64,000 nt of DNA from Sphingobacteriales bacterium JAD_PAG50586_3 (GTDB lineage: Bacteria; Bacteroidota; Bacteroidia; CAMBQF01): positions 870,548-934,547 of the forward strand of contig CP096135.1 of NCBI GenBank assembly GCA_023213195.1, read 5' to 3'. A model generated the notes under the pieces. That model had not been told where the DNA came from and searched no databases. It was given only the letters and a program-made list of their open reading frames with translations. The position numbers and the translations under genes were made by a program. Shown here piece after piece: positions 26,269 to 36,484 of this stretch (position 1 is its first letter; every line of letters begins with the position of its first letter).

Positions 26269-28457
26269 AGAGATTAGTAGTAATAATATTAGCCCTATTC
26301 AGTACCATGTCGGCGTATTCACAACGCACGGTGCGGTACGATTTATATGTAAACGACACTATAGTAAATTACAGTGGTAAGGATAGGCATGCCATATCAA
26401 TTAATGGCAGTATTCCCGCACCTACCCTGTACTTTACAGAAGGCGATACGGCAGAAATATATGTACACAATAACTTAGACGAAGAAACATCCATCCATTG
26501 GCATGGGTTGATATTGCCTAATAGCCAAGATGGTGTGCCCTACCTTACAACAGCGCCTATAAAAGCGCATACAACATACAAGTATTCATTTCCTTTAGTA
26601 CAAAACGGAACACTTTGGTATCATAGCCACACAAAATTGCAAGAGCAAAGCGGTATGTATGGCGCGTTTATCATCCATAAAAGGAATGAAAAACCCATGC
26701 CGGAATACGTTATGGTTTTAAGCGATTGGACGAACGAGCGCCCGCATGAGGTTGATAGGAGTTTGCACTCAGCAACCGATTGGTATGCGATAAAGAAAAA
26801 CAGCACCCAAGACTATTTTCAATCGGTTAAAGACGGGCATTTAGGTACAAAATTTAAAAACGAGTGGAAGCGCATGCTTGCAATGGATGTAAGCGATGTG
26901 TATTACGACAGGATGTTCATTAACGGCAAAACCGATGATGCAGCACCGCAATTTAAGCCGGGCCAAAAGGTACGGTTAAGAATAATCAACGGAGGCTCCT
27001 CAACTTATTTTTGGCTCAACTACGGCGGCGGTAAAATAACCGTAGTAGCAAGCGATGGCGTGGATGTAGAACCTGTGGAAGTAGACAGGATGATAATAGC
27101 CGTATCTGAAACATACGATGTGATTATAACTATTCCTCCGGATGGCGTTGCAAACGAATTTACCGCAACTGCTGAAGACAGGACAAAGCACGCTTCATTG
27201 TGGCTTGGAAATGGTATACGGAGGTTAGAGACCCCCATGCCGCGCCTGAAATACTTTGAAGGCATGAAAATGATGAATGGCATGATGACCTTGGGAGGTG
27301 ATATGAAGCCGATGGGTATGGTGATGCATGACCAAATAATGGATATGAATACGGTGATGTACCCTGAAATATCGGGTGAACCTAAGAATAAAAAAGAAAA
27401 ACCTGATAGCATGGGTATGTCTCACGCGGGGCATACCATGAATAAAACAGGCATTGTTACCCTCAATTATACAATGCTAAAATCGCCAACTAAAACCACC
27501 CTTCCCTACGATTCAACTCGTACTATGCGGTTTGAGCTTACGGGCAATATGAACCGTTACGTGTGGACGATAGACAACAAAACAGTATCGGAAGCGGATA
27601 GAATACTTATTAAAAAGGGCGAAAACATTCGCATTATCATCTACAATAATTCTATGATGCGACACCCTATGCACTTGCATGGGCATTACTTTCGGCTGTT
27701 AAACGGCTAAGGTGAGTTCTCGCCACTAAAAAATATCATCGACATCATGCCGATGGAAACCGATACCATTGAGTTTGCAGCCACAGAAAGCGGCGATTGG
27801 TTTTTCCACTGCCATATTCTGTACCACATGATGAGTGGTATGGGCAGGATTTTCACCTACGTTGATTCGCCACCCAACCCTGAAATTCCAAATCCTAAAA
27901 AGTCGCTCCGCAAACTATTCCGAGATGACAGGATGTTCCATCCTATGGGGCAAATTAGTCTTGAATCAAACGGTAGCGATGGCGAATTTATGCTGATGAA
28001 CACGCGCTGGTTTATACAAACGGAGTGGCGCATAGGCATTAATACACATCATGGCTTTGAATCGGAGAGCCACATTGGGCGCTACTTTGGAAAGATGCAA
28101 TTTTTTAGGGTTTATACCGGGTGGGATTTCCGCTACCGCACAGGGCAAGAACCTGAGCGCAACATATTCAATCAGGCAAATACTAAAGACCGCAGGCAGG
28201 TTGTATGCTTTGGTATTCAATACGTATTACCTTTTCTTATATTGGCAGATTTTCGTGTTGACCAAACAGGCAGGTTGCGCTTGCAGCTTGAGCGCGAAGA
28301 TATACCCGTTACAAAACGGCTGCGCCTTGGATGGATGGTAAACAGCGATTTTGAATACATGGCAGGTGCCCGTTACATACTTACAAAATATTTTTCTGTT
28401 TCAACCCATTACGACAGTGACATGGGCTGGGGCGGAGGCATAACAATTACTTATTAA
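26265..28457 (+). CDS. CopA-type multicopper oxidase with beta-barrel-like C-terminus, in-frame TAA
   Basis: A periplasmic multicopper oxidase (730 aa if TAA at 27708-27710 is read through). Copper ligands are in SIHWHGL, LWYHSHT, HPMHLHGHYF and HCHILYHMMSGM, with a Met-rich middle (MKMMNGMMTLGGDMK). The stop falls in FRLLNG-*-GEFSPLKNIIDIM, where relatives have Gln, so CAA>TAA is one change. After the oxidase, about 200 residues (MGQISLESNG to WGGGITITY) resemble a CopB-like beta-rich domain. The N-terminal signal peptide supports the GTG start at 26265. Confidence 0.88.
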
Positions 28458-28476
28458 TATTAACAAAAAAACATAT

Positions 28477-29220
28477 ATGATGAAAAATTTATCTTTTCTA
28501 ATGCTAATTGCAGCCATAGCAATATCAGGTTGCAAAAAAGAAGAAAACAATATTGCCAATAGCGGAACAGCAACCATCAACTTTGCAAATGAAGTGGACG
28601 GACAAGCAATAGCGCTTGGAACTGGTACGTATCAGAATGCTTTTGGTAATCAATATAAGGTTGATTTATTGAAATACTACATCACCAATATCACATTTAT
28701 TAAAGACGATAATAGCGAATACAACATTAATAACTACGACCTCATTGATGCCTCAAACCCTGCTTCTAGTAACATTACAATAGATTCAATACCTAATGGT
28801 GTTTACACCAACGTGCGCTTTTATTTAGGTATAGATAGCCTGAGAAACCACACAGGCGCACAGGAAGGAGACTTAGACCCCATAAACGGTATGATTTGGA
28901 CATGGAATACGGGTTATATATTCTTTAAGCATGAAGGTTCTTTTATAGATGCTAACCAACAGCAGCAAACAATATTGCTACACTACGGTACAGACAAGGC
29001 ATTGGCAACCGTAACTGTTCCGCTTACAGGATTCGAGATAAAAGGTGATAACAAGAAATTGAACCTGGCATTAAACCTCAACCAGCTATACGCAAATCCT
29101 AATGTGATTGATTTTAATGTAGATAATATACACCAATCCACAAGCCAGTCAGATATACCTTGGCTTAATAAGACGAAACAGAATTTTCAGCAGGCGTTCA
29201 CATTTAAAAGCGTTCAATAA
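28477..29220 (+). CDS. MbnP-like copper-binding lipoprotein
   Basis: A 247-aa lipoprotein (AIAISGC lipobox). The mature part (INFANEVDGQAI...VDLLKYYITNITFI...FYLGIDSLRNHTGAQ...GMIWTWNTGYIFFKHEG) matches the MbnP family pattern. MbnP was described with methanobactin, where a tryptophan is oxidised to kynurenine by MbnH to form a copper site. The Trp-rich IWTWNTGY segment is a plausible equivalent. Directly followed by the MbnH-like gene. Confidence 0.75.
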   Translation: MMKNLSFLMLIAAIAISGCKKEENNIANSGTATINFANEVDGQAIALGTGTYQNAFGNQYKVDLLKYYITNITFIKDDNSEYNINNYDLIDASNPASSNITIDSIPNGVYTNVRFYLGIDSLRNHTGAQEGDLDPINGMIWTWNTGYIFFKHEGSFIDANQQQQTILLHYGTDKALATVTVPLTGFEIKGDNKKLNLALNLNQLYANPNVIDFNVDNIHQSTSQSDIPWLNKTKQNFQQAFTFKSVQ

Positions 29221-29222
29221 CA

Positions 29223-30262
29223 ATGATGAAGTATTTGTTACATATTTGTATAGCTGCGTTTATTTTACAAGGATGCAAGAAGGATGATATTCAAAATTCA
29301 GTAGCTACCCCCTATATATTGAATATCCCTCAAGGTATGCCTCCAATGCTTATACCGGCAGATAACCCCCTAACAGTTGAGGGCGTTGCCTTAGGCCGTA
29401 AACTTTTTACGACCCTATACTTTCAGGTGATAACAGTATTTCATGCGGTAGTTGCCACAAACAGCAATTTGCATTTGTAGATAGCACTTTGCAGTATAGC
29501 ACTGGCATTGATAATATTGCCGGCACACGTAATGCTATGCCCCTTTTTAATTTAGGATGGAGTACAAAAGGCTTTTTATGGGACGGCGGTGCCACCGATT
29601 TGGAAAGCCAAGTTATTGGCCCAATACAAAACCCTGTAGAAATGCATGAAAGCTTGCCTAATGCATTAAGCGAATTAAACAACCACCCCCAATATCCTTT
29701 ATTGTTTAAAGCGGCTTTTGGAACGGATAGCATTACCATTCCACTTGTTATGAAAGCTATAGCACAGTTTGAACGTACACTTATATCAGCTAATTCAAAA
29801 TACGATTTGTATTTGCGTGGCGAGGCTACCCTTACCCCACAAGAAACAAATGGGTTGCAACTATACTCTGACATGGCAAAGGGCGATTGCAACCATTGCC
29901 ATGTTTTGGGAAGTACATTTACTGATTTTGAATTCAGGAATACAGGACTAGACAGTATTGCAGTTGATAACGGCAGGTACTTAATATCGTTAAACCCTAA
30001 CGATAAGGGAAAATTCAAAACCCCATCACTACGCAACATTGCGCTTACTGCTCCTTATATGCACGATGGGCGCTTTGGCACATTGGAGCAGGTATTAGAT
30101 TTTTATAATACGGGCTTTCATTATCCATCAAACTTAGATGCAAACCTGCAAACGGCTGTGAAAGGCAGGCTAAACCCACAAGAAATGCAAGACTTAATAG
30201 CCTTTTTAAATACATTAACTGATACGGAATTTATAAATAACCCCAACCATAGCAAACCTTAA
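29223..30262 (+). CDS. MbnH-like di-haem cytochrome c peroxidase-family lipoprotein, frameshifted
   Basis: Lipoprotein (FILQGC). The frame breaks in GRKLF at a T5 run (29404-29408). One added T gives GRKLFYDPILSGDNSISCGSCH, the first haem site, and joins to FAFVDSTLQYSTG. The second haem site is DCNHCHVLG. TPSLRNIALTAPYMHDGRF is the usual signature of this family. The restored length is about 346 aa. By analogy with MbnH it may modify the adjacent MbnP-like protein. Confidence 0.85.
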
Positions 30263-30299
30263 AAACATTGAAGTATAATTTAACCAATAAAATCATCTA

Positions 30300-31088
30300 A
30301 TGAAAAAATCAATCCTCCTATTAGTCGCTTTAATGCTGGTAATGACAATTACCAAAGCACAAACAACCGCTATGCAGTTTAGCGGCGAAGATTGCAACGG
30401 TAATGCTGTTGACCTGTTTGCTGACCTTGATGCCGGTAAAGCGGTAATTCTTCATTTCTACATGCCAAATTGTGGCAGTTGTCCACCGCCTGCCCAAAAA
30501 ATACAGGTAATGGCAAATAACATTAACATGATGCACCCCGGCAAGGTAAAAGGCTACGCCTTTCCTTATCAAAACAGCACTACATGTGCATATTCTGCAA
30601 GTTGGGTTTCTTCTAATAATTTAGCTACTTTATATGCTGCAATGGATAGCGGCGCAGCCCATGTTGCACATTATGGCGGATTTGGTATGCCTACCGTTGT
30701 GGTTTTAGGCGGCACTGACCATAGGGTATTATTTTCAACCCTTAGTTTCAGTACAAGTGATACTACAGCTATGCGTGATTCTATCATGGCCTTAATTGAA
30801 GGTACTACCGGAATAAATGACCTGTCCTCAACGGTAACTTCGTTTAATGTATTCCCTAATCCAACTAGTGATATTGTTTCCATTACCCTTGATTTGAAAC
30901 AGGCTTCAGACGTTGTTATAGAAGTAATGGATATGTCTGGTAAGCAAGTAGCTATAATTAGAGATGAGAATAGAAATGGAATTGTAACAAAACAGTTCAG
31001 TACCTCTGCACTGCCTAACGGAAATTATTTTGTACGATTACAGATAGACGGAAAGACCGCTACGCAAAAACTTACTGTAAATCATTAA
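30300..31088 (+). CDS. Thioredoxin-like type IX cargo protein
   Basis: A 262-aa protein with a signal peptide (to TKAQ). It has a thioredoxin-fold region (VILHFYMPNCGSCPPPAQKI, a CGSC centre, and GMPTVVVLGG with the cis-Pro) and a C-terminal type A type IX sorting domain (FNVFPNPTSDIVSI...GNYFVRLQIDGKTATQKL). It is expected on the cell surface or released. A redox role on copper-site cysteines is possible but only inferred. Confidence 0.82.
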   Translation: MKKSILLLVALMLVMTITKAQTTAMQFSGEDCNGNAVDLFADLDAGKAVILHFYMPNCGSCPPPAQKIQVMANNINMMHPGKVKGYAFPYQNSTTCAYSASWVSSNNLATLYAAMDSGAAHVAHYGGFGMPTVVVLGGTDHRVLFSTLSFSTSDTTAMRDSIMALIEGTTGINDLSSTVTSFNVFPNPTSDIVSITLDLKQASDVVIEVMDMSGKQVAIIRDENRNGIVTKQFSTSALPNGNYFVRLQIDGKTATQKLTVNH

Positions 31089-31090
31089 GG

Positions 31091-31777
31091 ATGATTACTA
31101 TTAAACAAATAGTTTTATCAGTAGCTGCATTTATAGTAGCTACTGATATTGCTTTTGCTCAAACATATGCTCTCACACCAAATGATACTGTTGAGATAAA
31201 TGGGGTAATGGAGGATTTGCAAACGCTTTCTATTCAGCAAGTAAATAATAGTTCTGACAATATAATCTTAAAGTGGCAAAAGGTTAGCGAGAGCGTACCC
31301 CAAAATTGGGAAGCTGCGGTGTGCGACAATGCTATTTGTTACACCTCATTAATTGCAGGTGGTACTATGAACCCTGTATTGCCTACTGAATATGGATTTG
31401 TGCTTTTGCATATAACTCCGCATGTGAATTATGGCACTGCGATAGTCCGATATTCCGTTTGGGATGAGGCAAATCCCGCCATAAAAGATACGTTGACATT
31501 TATCCTTACAGTTGATGGCACGTCTTCAGTGCAGGAAGACAATAAACCCCAAATCAAATTATTCCCAAATCCGGCCAGTGATATTATTACTATCACAAAT
31601 TTGGCTTTAGGTTCTCATTACATGGTATATGACGGCAACGGTAAAACTGTTTTAAGCGGTAACAATAGTACTGGCATACTTTCATTCCCCTGCAAGGGAT
31701 TTGCGAACGGCACATATACTATTTCAATTACACACAAAGGCACTGCAACCACTAAAAAATTTATTATCCAACATTAA
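31091..31777 (+). CDS. Type IX cargo protein of unknown function
   Basis: A 228-aa protein with signal peptide MITIKQIVLSVAAFIVATDI (ending FAQ). A beta-rich middle contains two cysteines (AAVCDNAICYTSL). The C-terminal sorting tail is IKLFPNPASDIITI...GTYTISITHKGTATTKKFI. It lies 2 bases after the thioredoxin-like gene and is directly followed by the second multicopper oxidase. The function is not recognised. Confidence 0.72.
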   Translation: MITIKQIVLSVAAFIVATDIAFAQTYALTPNDTVEINGVMEDLQTLSIQQVNNSSDNIILKWQKVSESVPQNWEAAVCDNAICYTSLIAGGTMNPVLPTEYGFVLLHITPHVNYGTAIVRYSVWDEANPAIKDTLTFILTVDGTSSVQEDNKPQIKLFPNPASDIITITNLALGSHYMVYDGNGKTVLSGNNSTGILSFPCKGFANGTYTISITHKGTATTKKFIIQH

Positions 31778-31778
31778 T

Positions 31779-33488
31779 ATGAGGGCTATAACAGGCATTT
31801 TACTTTTACTGCAATGTGCATTGGTGCAAGCCCAAAACCCGCTGGTAATACCGCCTGCGCTTACAGGGTCCACATTTAACCTGACGGTTCAAACAGGAAC
31901 GCAAATTTTTTACGGTAATACGCCAACCCCTACCTATGGAATAAACGGGTCTTGGATGTCGCCAACGATTATTGTAAACAAGGACGACAGTATTACGCTG
32001 AACGTAATTAACAACCTGCCTGTAAAGACTACCATGCACTGGCACGGGCTGCATGTTTCAGCCATGAATGACGGCGGGCCTCATCAGTCTATCAATCCTA
32101 ATACTACGTGGAGCCCATCATTCAAAGTGCGTAACAATGCTTCCACATTTTGGTATCACCCGCACGGCGCAGGGCAAACCGACCCGCAGGTTTCCAAGGG
32201 ACTTGCCGGATTATTTATTGTAAAAGATGCCGCCGAAGCAGCATTAAATTTACCGCGTACCTATGGCATTGATGATATTCCAATTATAGTTCAAAGCAAA
32301 TCGTTTGATGACTTGCAGCAGATAGCCATTGCCTCTGACATGGATACTGCCTTATTCGTCAATGGTACGTTAAACCCATTTTTCAATGCCCCGGCACAGG
32401 TTATTCGTTTTCGCTTATTGAATGGAAGCAGTTTACGCTCCTATAACTTCGGTTTAAGTAACGGTCAAACGTTTTACCAAATAGGCACGGATGGAGGCCT
32501 ATTAGATACCTCTCTTGCTCTTACACGGTTACGGTTAAGCCCCGGTGAAAGGGCTGAAATATTAATAGATTTTTCAGGAATGGTTTCACAAACCATCTAT
32601 CTGAAAAGCTATGGCTCAGAACTTCTGACAGGGATTTATGGTGCGGATGTGGTGGGTTTTGGTGCAGATACTATCCATGAATACGAAGACAATTTTTTGA
32701 ACGGCTTGGATTTTAATTTGCTTCGATTGAATATTGTATCTTCAACAGGAAACCCTGTTACCACAATACCAAACGCATTAATCCCCTATGTGCCTTTTGA
32801 TGTTGTTAATGCTACGAATTACAGGACAATAGTAATGGACACCATACGCATGCTACCTATAGACGTTCCTAACCTTGCAGAAGGCCCATTTGGAATGAAT
32901 AACCAAACTTTTGATATGGACGTTGTGAACGATACGGTCCACTTGAATACCACCGAAGTATGGATGTTAATTAATAAAACGCTTATCGCACACCCTTTCC
33001 ATATTCACGATATTCAATTCAATATTTTAGAAAGTAGCGGAATGCCTCCTGTGGCTTCAGAAGCGGGTTGGAAAGATGTGGTACTGGTAATGCCTGGAGA
33101 TACTGTTAAGTTTATTACAAAGTTTGAAACCTTTGCCGATGATATGACCCCTTACATGTACCATTGCCACCTGTTACACCATGAAGATGATGGCATGATG
33201 GGCAGCTTTTTGGTAATTGATACGACAGCTACGGGAATTTCAGAAACCCATTTTGGAAATGCCTTTTCCGTGTATCCCAACCCTACATCTGACGTATTGA
33301 ACATAGCTACAACTGGCAATGAAAAATATACAGTAACAATCTTTAATTCATTAGGGTTGCAGGTGTATTCGTCAGGGCAGGCAATTTCAAACTTACAAAT
33401 TGAAACATCAACGTTTCCCGCAGGCATTTATTTCTTACAGATAAATTCTAAAAACACAACCATTACTAAAAAAATAATTAAGCAATGA
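31779..33488 (+). CDS. Type IX-sorted multicopper oxidase
   Basis: A 569-aa protein beginning MRAITGILLLLQCALVQAQ (signal peptide). Copper sites are in TMHWHGLHV, FWYHPHG, HPFHIHDIQF and YHCHLLHHEDDGMMGSF. A C-terminal sorting domain (FSVYPNPTSDVLNI...AGIYFLQINSKNTTITKKII) follows. In contrast to the oxidase at 26265, this one should be exported across the outer membrane by the Gld/Por system. The end AAGCAATGA overlaps the next start. Confidence 0.88.
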   Translation: MRAITGILLLLQCALVQAQNPLVIPPALTGSTFNLTVQTGTQIFYGNTPTPTYGINGSWMSPTIIVNKDDSITLNVINNLPVKTTMHWHGLHVSAMNDGGPHQSINPNTTWSPSFKVRNNASTFWYHPHGAGQTDPQVSKGLAGLFIVKDAAEAALNLPRTYGIDDIPIIVQSKSFDDLQQIAIASDMDTALFVNGTLNPFFNAPAQVIRFRLLNGSSLRSYNFGLSNGQTFYQIGTDGGLLDTSLALTRLRLSPGERAEILIDFSGMVSQTIYLKSYGSELLTGIYGADVVGFGADTIHEYEDNFLNGLDFNLLRLNIVSSTGNPVTTIPNALIPYVPFDVVNATNYRTIVMDTIRMLPIDVPNLAEGPFGMNNQTFDMDVVNDTVHLNTTEVWMLINKTLIAHPFHIHDIQFNILESSGMPPVASEAGWKDVVLVMPGDTVKFITKFETFADDMTPYMYHCHLLHHEDDGMMGSFLVIDTTATGISETHFGNAFSVYPNPTSDVLNIATTGNEKYTVTIFNSLGLQVYSSGQAISNLQIETSTFPAGIYFLQINSKNTTITKKIIKQ

Positions 33489-34349
33489 GGGGTGTCTTTT
33501 TAGCAATACTGCTATTAGTTTCAAACGTTATTATCGGCCAGATTCCGAACAATAGCTTTGAAAACTGGAGTGTTGTGAATGGCTATTCCACCCCTGATAA
33601 TTGGGATAACTTAAACTCAATAACTTATTCAAGTAATATCTTTACCTGTTTACAAGGCAATCCAAACAACCCAGGTGAAATGTACTTATATCTCATTTCC
33701 AAAAATATACCCGGCAAAGGGGTTGTGCTTAGGAAAGATTGTATCAGGCAAGATTGATACTATTACTTTCGAGCCAATAAGTGGATTTCCTTTTACTAAC
33801 AGGCCTTTGCAATTAAATTACGATTTTCAATATATGCCTTATGACCCTACTGATTCTGTAAATGTTTCAGTATTGTTATCAAATTGGAATAGTAGTGATT
33901 CAAAAAGAGATACTATTGCTTATGGTGCTAATTATTACAATGGGATGGCTCACCAATGGATTTCCGGTAGTACATACTTAAATTATTTCAGCAATGCCAT
34001 TCCAGATAGCGCTATCATTGTTATATCATCAAGTTCAAAAGTACCCAAGGAAGGCAGCTACATTTATATTGATAATCTTCAATTCGATGGAGTAGCTAAT
34101 GACATCGGCGAGCAAAAGCCGCCCAATTATATCATCTATCCCAATCCCACCAGTGATATATTGAATATAGATATTGCCGAACATTTATTATTTACAACAA
34201 CCATTTTGAATTCATTTGGGCAGCCAATTTATTCACATCAAGCTATAGGTAATTTTCAAATTGGAACAACCACATTCCCTGCGGGCATATATTTTCTACA
34301 AGTAAAATCTCAAAACAGATTCACCACCGAAAAATTTATCAAGCAATGA
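33485..34349 (+). CDS. Type IX cargo protein, frameshifted
   Basis: Signal peptide MRGVFLAILLLVSNVIIGQ, then IPNNSFENWSVVNGYSTPDN, typical of surface proteins with a carbohydrate-binding-like beta-sandwich. The frame breaks near 33725-33735 at GKGVVL and resumes as GKIVSGKIDTITFEP through a sorting tail (IIYPNPTSDILNI...AGIYFLQVKSQNRF). The restored length is about 287 aa. It is coupled by ATGA overlaps to both neighbours. Confidence 0.75.
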
Positions 34350-35803
34350 AAAAACATATACTATTCTCAATTTGCTTCCTCTTTATCGTACTCCTTTCCA
34401 ATGCCCAAAATGGCATTGCATGGGACGGAATGAGCATGGATATAGCTAATAATAGCCATGACAATATGCATCCGCGTATAGCCTTGGATGGTTCAGAAAA
34501 TCCCTTGGTAGTTTGGGGAAGGATGTCAGATGAGGCTGTTTTCTTTTCGCGCTGGAATGGGTCTGCATTTACCGCACCTGTGAAATTAAATCCTTCGTGG
34601 CTTACAGTAGCATCTGCCAGTTGGATGGGCCCGGATATAGCCTCAAAAGGTGATACGGTATATGTAGTAGTAAAACGAACGCCTGAAACTTCTGACACAA
34701 ACTATGTTTATATTATGAGTTCTTTTAACGGGGGTGTTTCTTTTGCCCCTCCTGTACGGGTGGATTTCATTGGTGACAGCATTTCGCGCTTCCCGACTGT
34801 AACTGTTGATGCAATTGGAAACCCAATTGTAGCTTTTATGAAATTCAATTCATCATTTTTGGATTCAAGGTGGGTAATTGCAAAATCCACCGATTTCGGA
34901 GCATCATTCTCACCTGATGTAAAAGCAAGCGGATATAGTGGTATGAATGCCGAAGTGTGCGATTGTTGCCCAGGCGCAATTGTTTCTTCAGGTAATGTTT
35001 CTACTATGTTGTATCGTGACAATAACAGTAACATTAGGGATATTTGGACAGGTGTTTCTACGAATAACGCCATTTCTTTCCCTTCCGGTTTTGAGGTAGA
35101 TGATAATAATTGGATGATTATGTCCTGCCCATCAAGTGGCCCTGATGGTGTAATAGTAGGAGACACGCTGTACTCCACCTTTATGAGTAGTGGAAGTGGT
35201 AACGCAAGGACTTATTTAAGTAAATCATCTATTAGTGATGGCACAGCTAATTCTGTTGCAAATCTAACAGGGGCAATTACAGGGCTTACCCAACAAAACT
35301 ATCCCCGTATTGCCAGCAACGGTAGTGCTATGGCTGTTGTTTGGAAACAAAACGTGAGTGGAACAGCACAGTTACCTATCCTGTTTACAAATAACATAGC
35401 TAATGGCTTCCCAGCCGACTATGATACGGTTGATTTGGCCGATATAACCAATACGGATGTGGCTTTGAGCAATGGGAAAGTATGGGCAGTGTGGCAGGAT
35501 GATAATGCGGGTACAGTAAAGTACCGTAGTGGCACCTACACCCCTTTGGGCACTTCTATAGATGAAACTAAAGCGGATAAATTTTCTGTTTTCCCCAATC
35601 CTGCATCCGATATTTTGAATATTGTTCCATTAAATGAAGGGAAATATGGCCTTGCTATTTATAACGCTTTTGGCCAACAGGTCTTTTCATCGCAATTGAC
35701 AACTACTAAACAGTTGGACATCTCCCGCTTTTCAGGCGGTATGTACCACATACAAATTACCCAAGGAAATAATTCACATACCCAAACATTTATTAAGCAA
35801 TGA
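34346..35803 (+). CDS. Sialidase-like beta-propeller type IX cargo protein with CDCC motif
   Basis: A 485-aa protein with a signal peptide (to SNAQ) and repeated Asp-box-like elements (SFNGGVSFAPP; KSTDFGASFSP), suggesting a six-bladed beta-propeller of exo-sialidase type. A conserved EVCDCCPGAIV segment could bind metal. The C-terminal sorting domain is FSVFPNPASDILNI...GGMYHIQITQGNNSHTQTF. Glycosidase activity is not implied. Its placement among copper genes argues for metal binding or surface display. Confidence 0.75.
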   Translation: MKKHILFSICFLFIVLLSNAQNGIAWDGMSMDIANNSHDNMHPRIALDGSENPLVVWGRMSDEAVFFSRWNGSAFTAPVKLNPSWLTVASASWMGPDIASKGDTVYVVVKRTPETSDTNYVYIMSSFNGGVSFAPPVRVDFIGDSISRFPTVTVDAIGNPIVAFMKFNSSFLDSRWVIAKSTDFGASFSPDVKASGYSGMNAEVCDCCPGAIVSSGNVSTMLYRDNNSNIRDIWTGVSTNNAISFPSGFEVDDNNWMIMSCPSSGPDGVIVGDTLYSTFMSSGSGNARTYLSKSSISDGTANSVANLTGAITGLTQQNYPRIASNGSAMAVVWKQNVSGTAQLPILFTNNIANGFPADYDTVDLADITNTDVALSNGKVWAVWQDDNAGTVKYRSGTYTPLGTSIDETKADKFSVFPNPASDILNIVPLNEGKYGLAIYNAFGQQVFSSQLTTTKQLDISRFSGGMYHIQITQGNNSHTQTFIKQ

Positions 35804-36015
35804 AAATATTGATACTATGCGCCCTTACGGCAGCGATTGGCTTAGTGGCCTGCAATAGCAAAAGCACTACAAAAGAAACTCCAAAGGGTTTGGTTGTAGC
35901 AACTGATACGGCATCGGTTAAGTACCAATGCCCGATGAAGTGCCAAGGCGATACCGCCTATACAGCAATGGGTAAATGCCCTGTTTGTGAGATGGATTTG
36001 GAGAAGGTAAAGTAA
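35800..36015 (+). CDS. Heavy-metal-binding-domain lipoprotein
   Basis: A 71-aa lipoprotein (GLVAC). The short metal-binding domain YQCPMKCQGDTAYTAMGKCP ends VCEMDLEKV, related to the YHCPMHP-type repeats found on copper exporters and membrane-fusion proteins. It starts within the stop of the previous gene (ATGA) and is the last gene of the copper run. Confidence 0.85.
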   Translation: MKILILCALTAAIGLVACNSKSTTKETPKGLVVATDTASVKYQCPMKCQGDTAYTAMGKCPVCEMDLEKVK

Positions 36016-36016
36016 G

Positions 36017-36484
36017 CTACATATTTGCAGCAAGGTATTGTTCCATTTTTTCCCTGTTTCGGATTTCGACACGGGGATTATCGGCTTCTATTCTGCATAG
36101 GGTATCCCAATTTATACCGACTTGTTTCCGAAGGGAATCTCTTTTCACGTTTTTTTCCTTGCGAAATAGTTTTACTTTTTCACCCAATGTTTTTCCTTCT
36201 CCAATTAGCGGGTTATATCCTAAATAATTGATGATTGGGTCGATAAATTCTGGGAGAATTTTTCTCCTTCCTGTTTCCCATGATTTTATTGTAGATACAT
36301 GCGTATGGAAGATTTCGGCTACATCGAACTGCTTCAACTGGCGCTCCATCCTTACCGAGCGGATATGTTGCCCTAAGATGAGATATTCTTTTGGATAGCC
36401 TGTCTTTATTAGCCTTTTGGCTTTTAGGACTATAGTTACAACTATTAGACGAACCCGTACGAGGGCGTTCGCTAAACCGCGCAA
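36017..36484 (-). CDS. Xre-family HTH regulator at the right end of the accessory block
   Basis: HTH core IRSVRMERQLKQFDVAEIFH then VSTIKSWETGRRKILPEFID and IINYLGYNP, the usual layout of this regulator family. It is followed by a second HTH-like segment (KVKLFRKEKNVKRDSLRKQV). The N-terminal residues up to about 22 are read through a dispersed repeat, so the true start is probably further in, near KRLIKTGYPKEYL. No ATG is well placed there. It converges on the HMBD lipoprotein. Confidence 0.65.
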   Translation of the reverse strand: MRGLANALVRVRLIVVTIVLKAKRLIKTGYPKEYLILGQHIRSVRMERQLKQFDVAEIFHTHVSTIKSWETGRRKILPEFIDPIINYLGYNPLIGEGKTLGEKVKLFRKEKNVKRDSLRKQVGINWDTLCRIEADNPRVEIRNREKMEQYLAANM

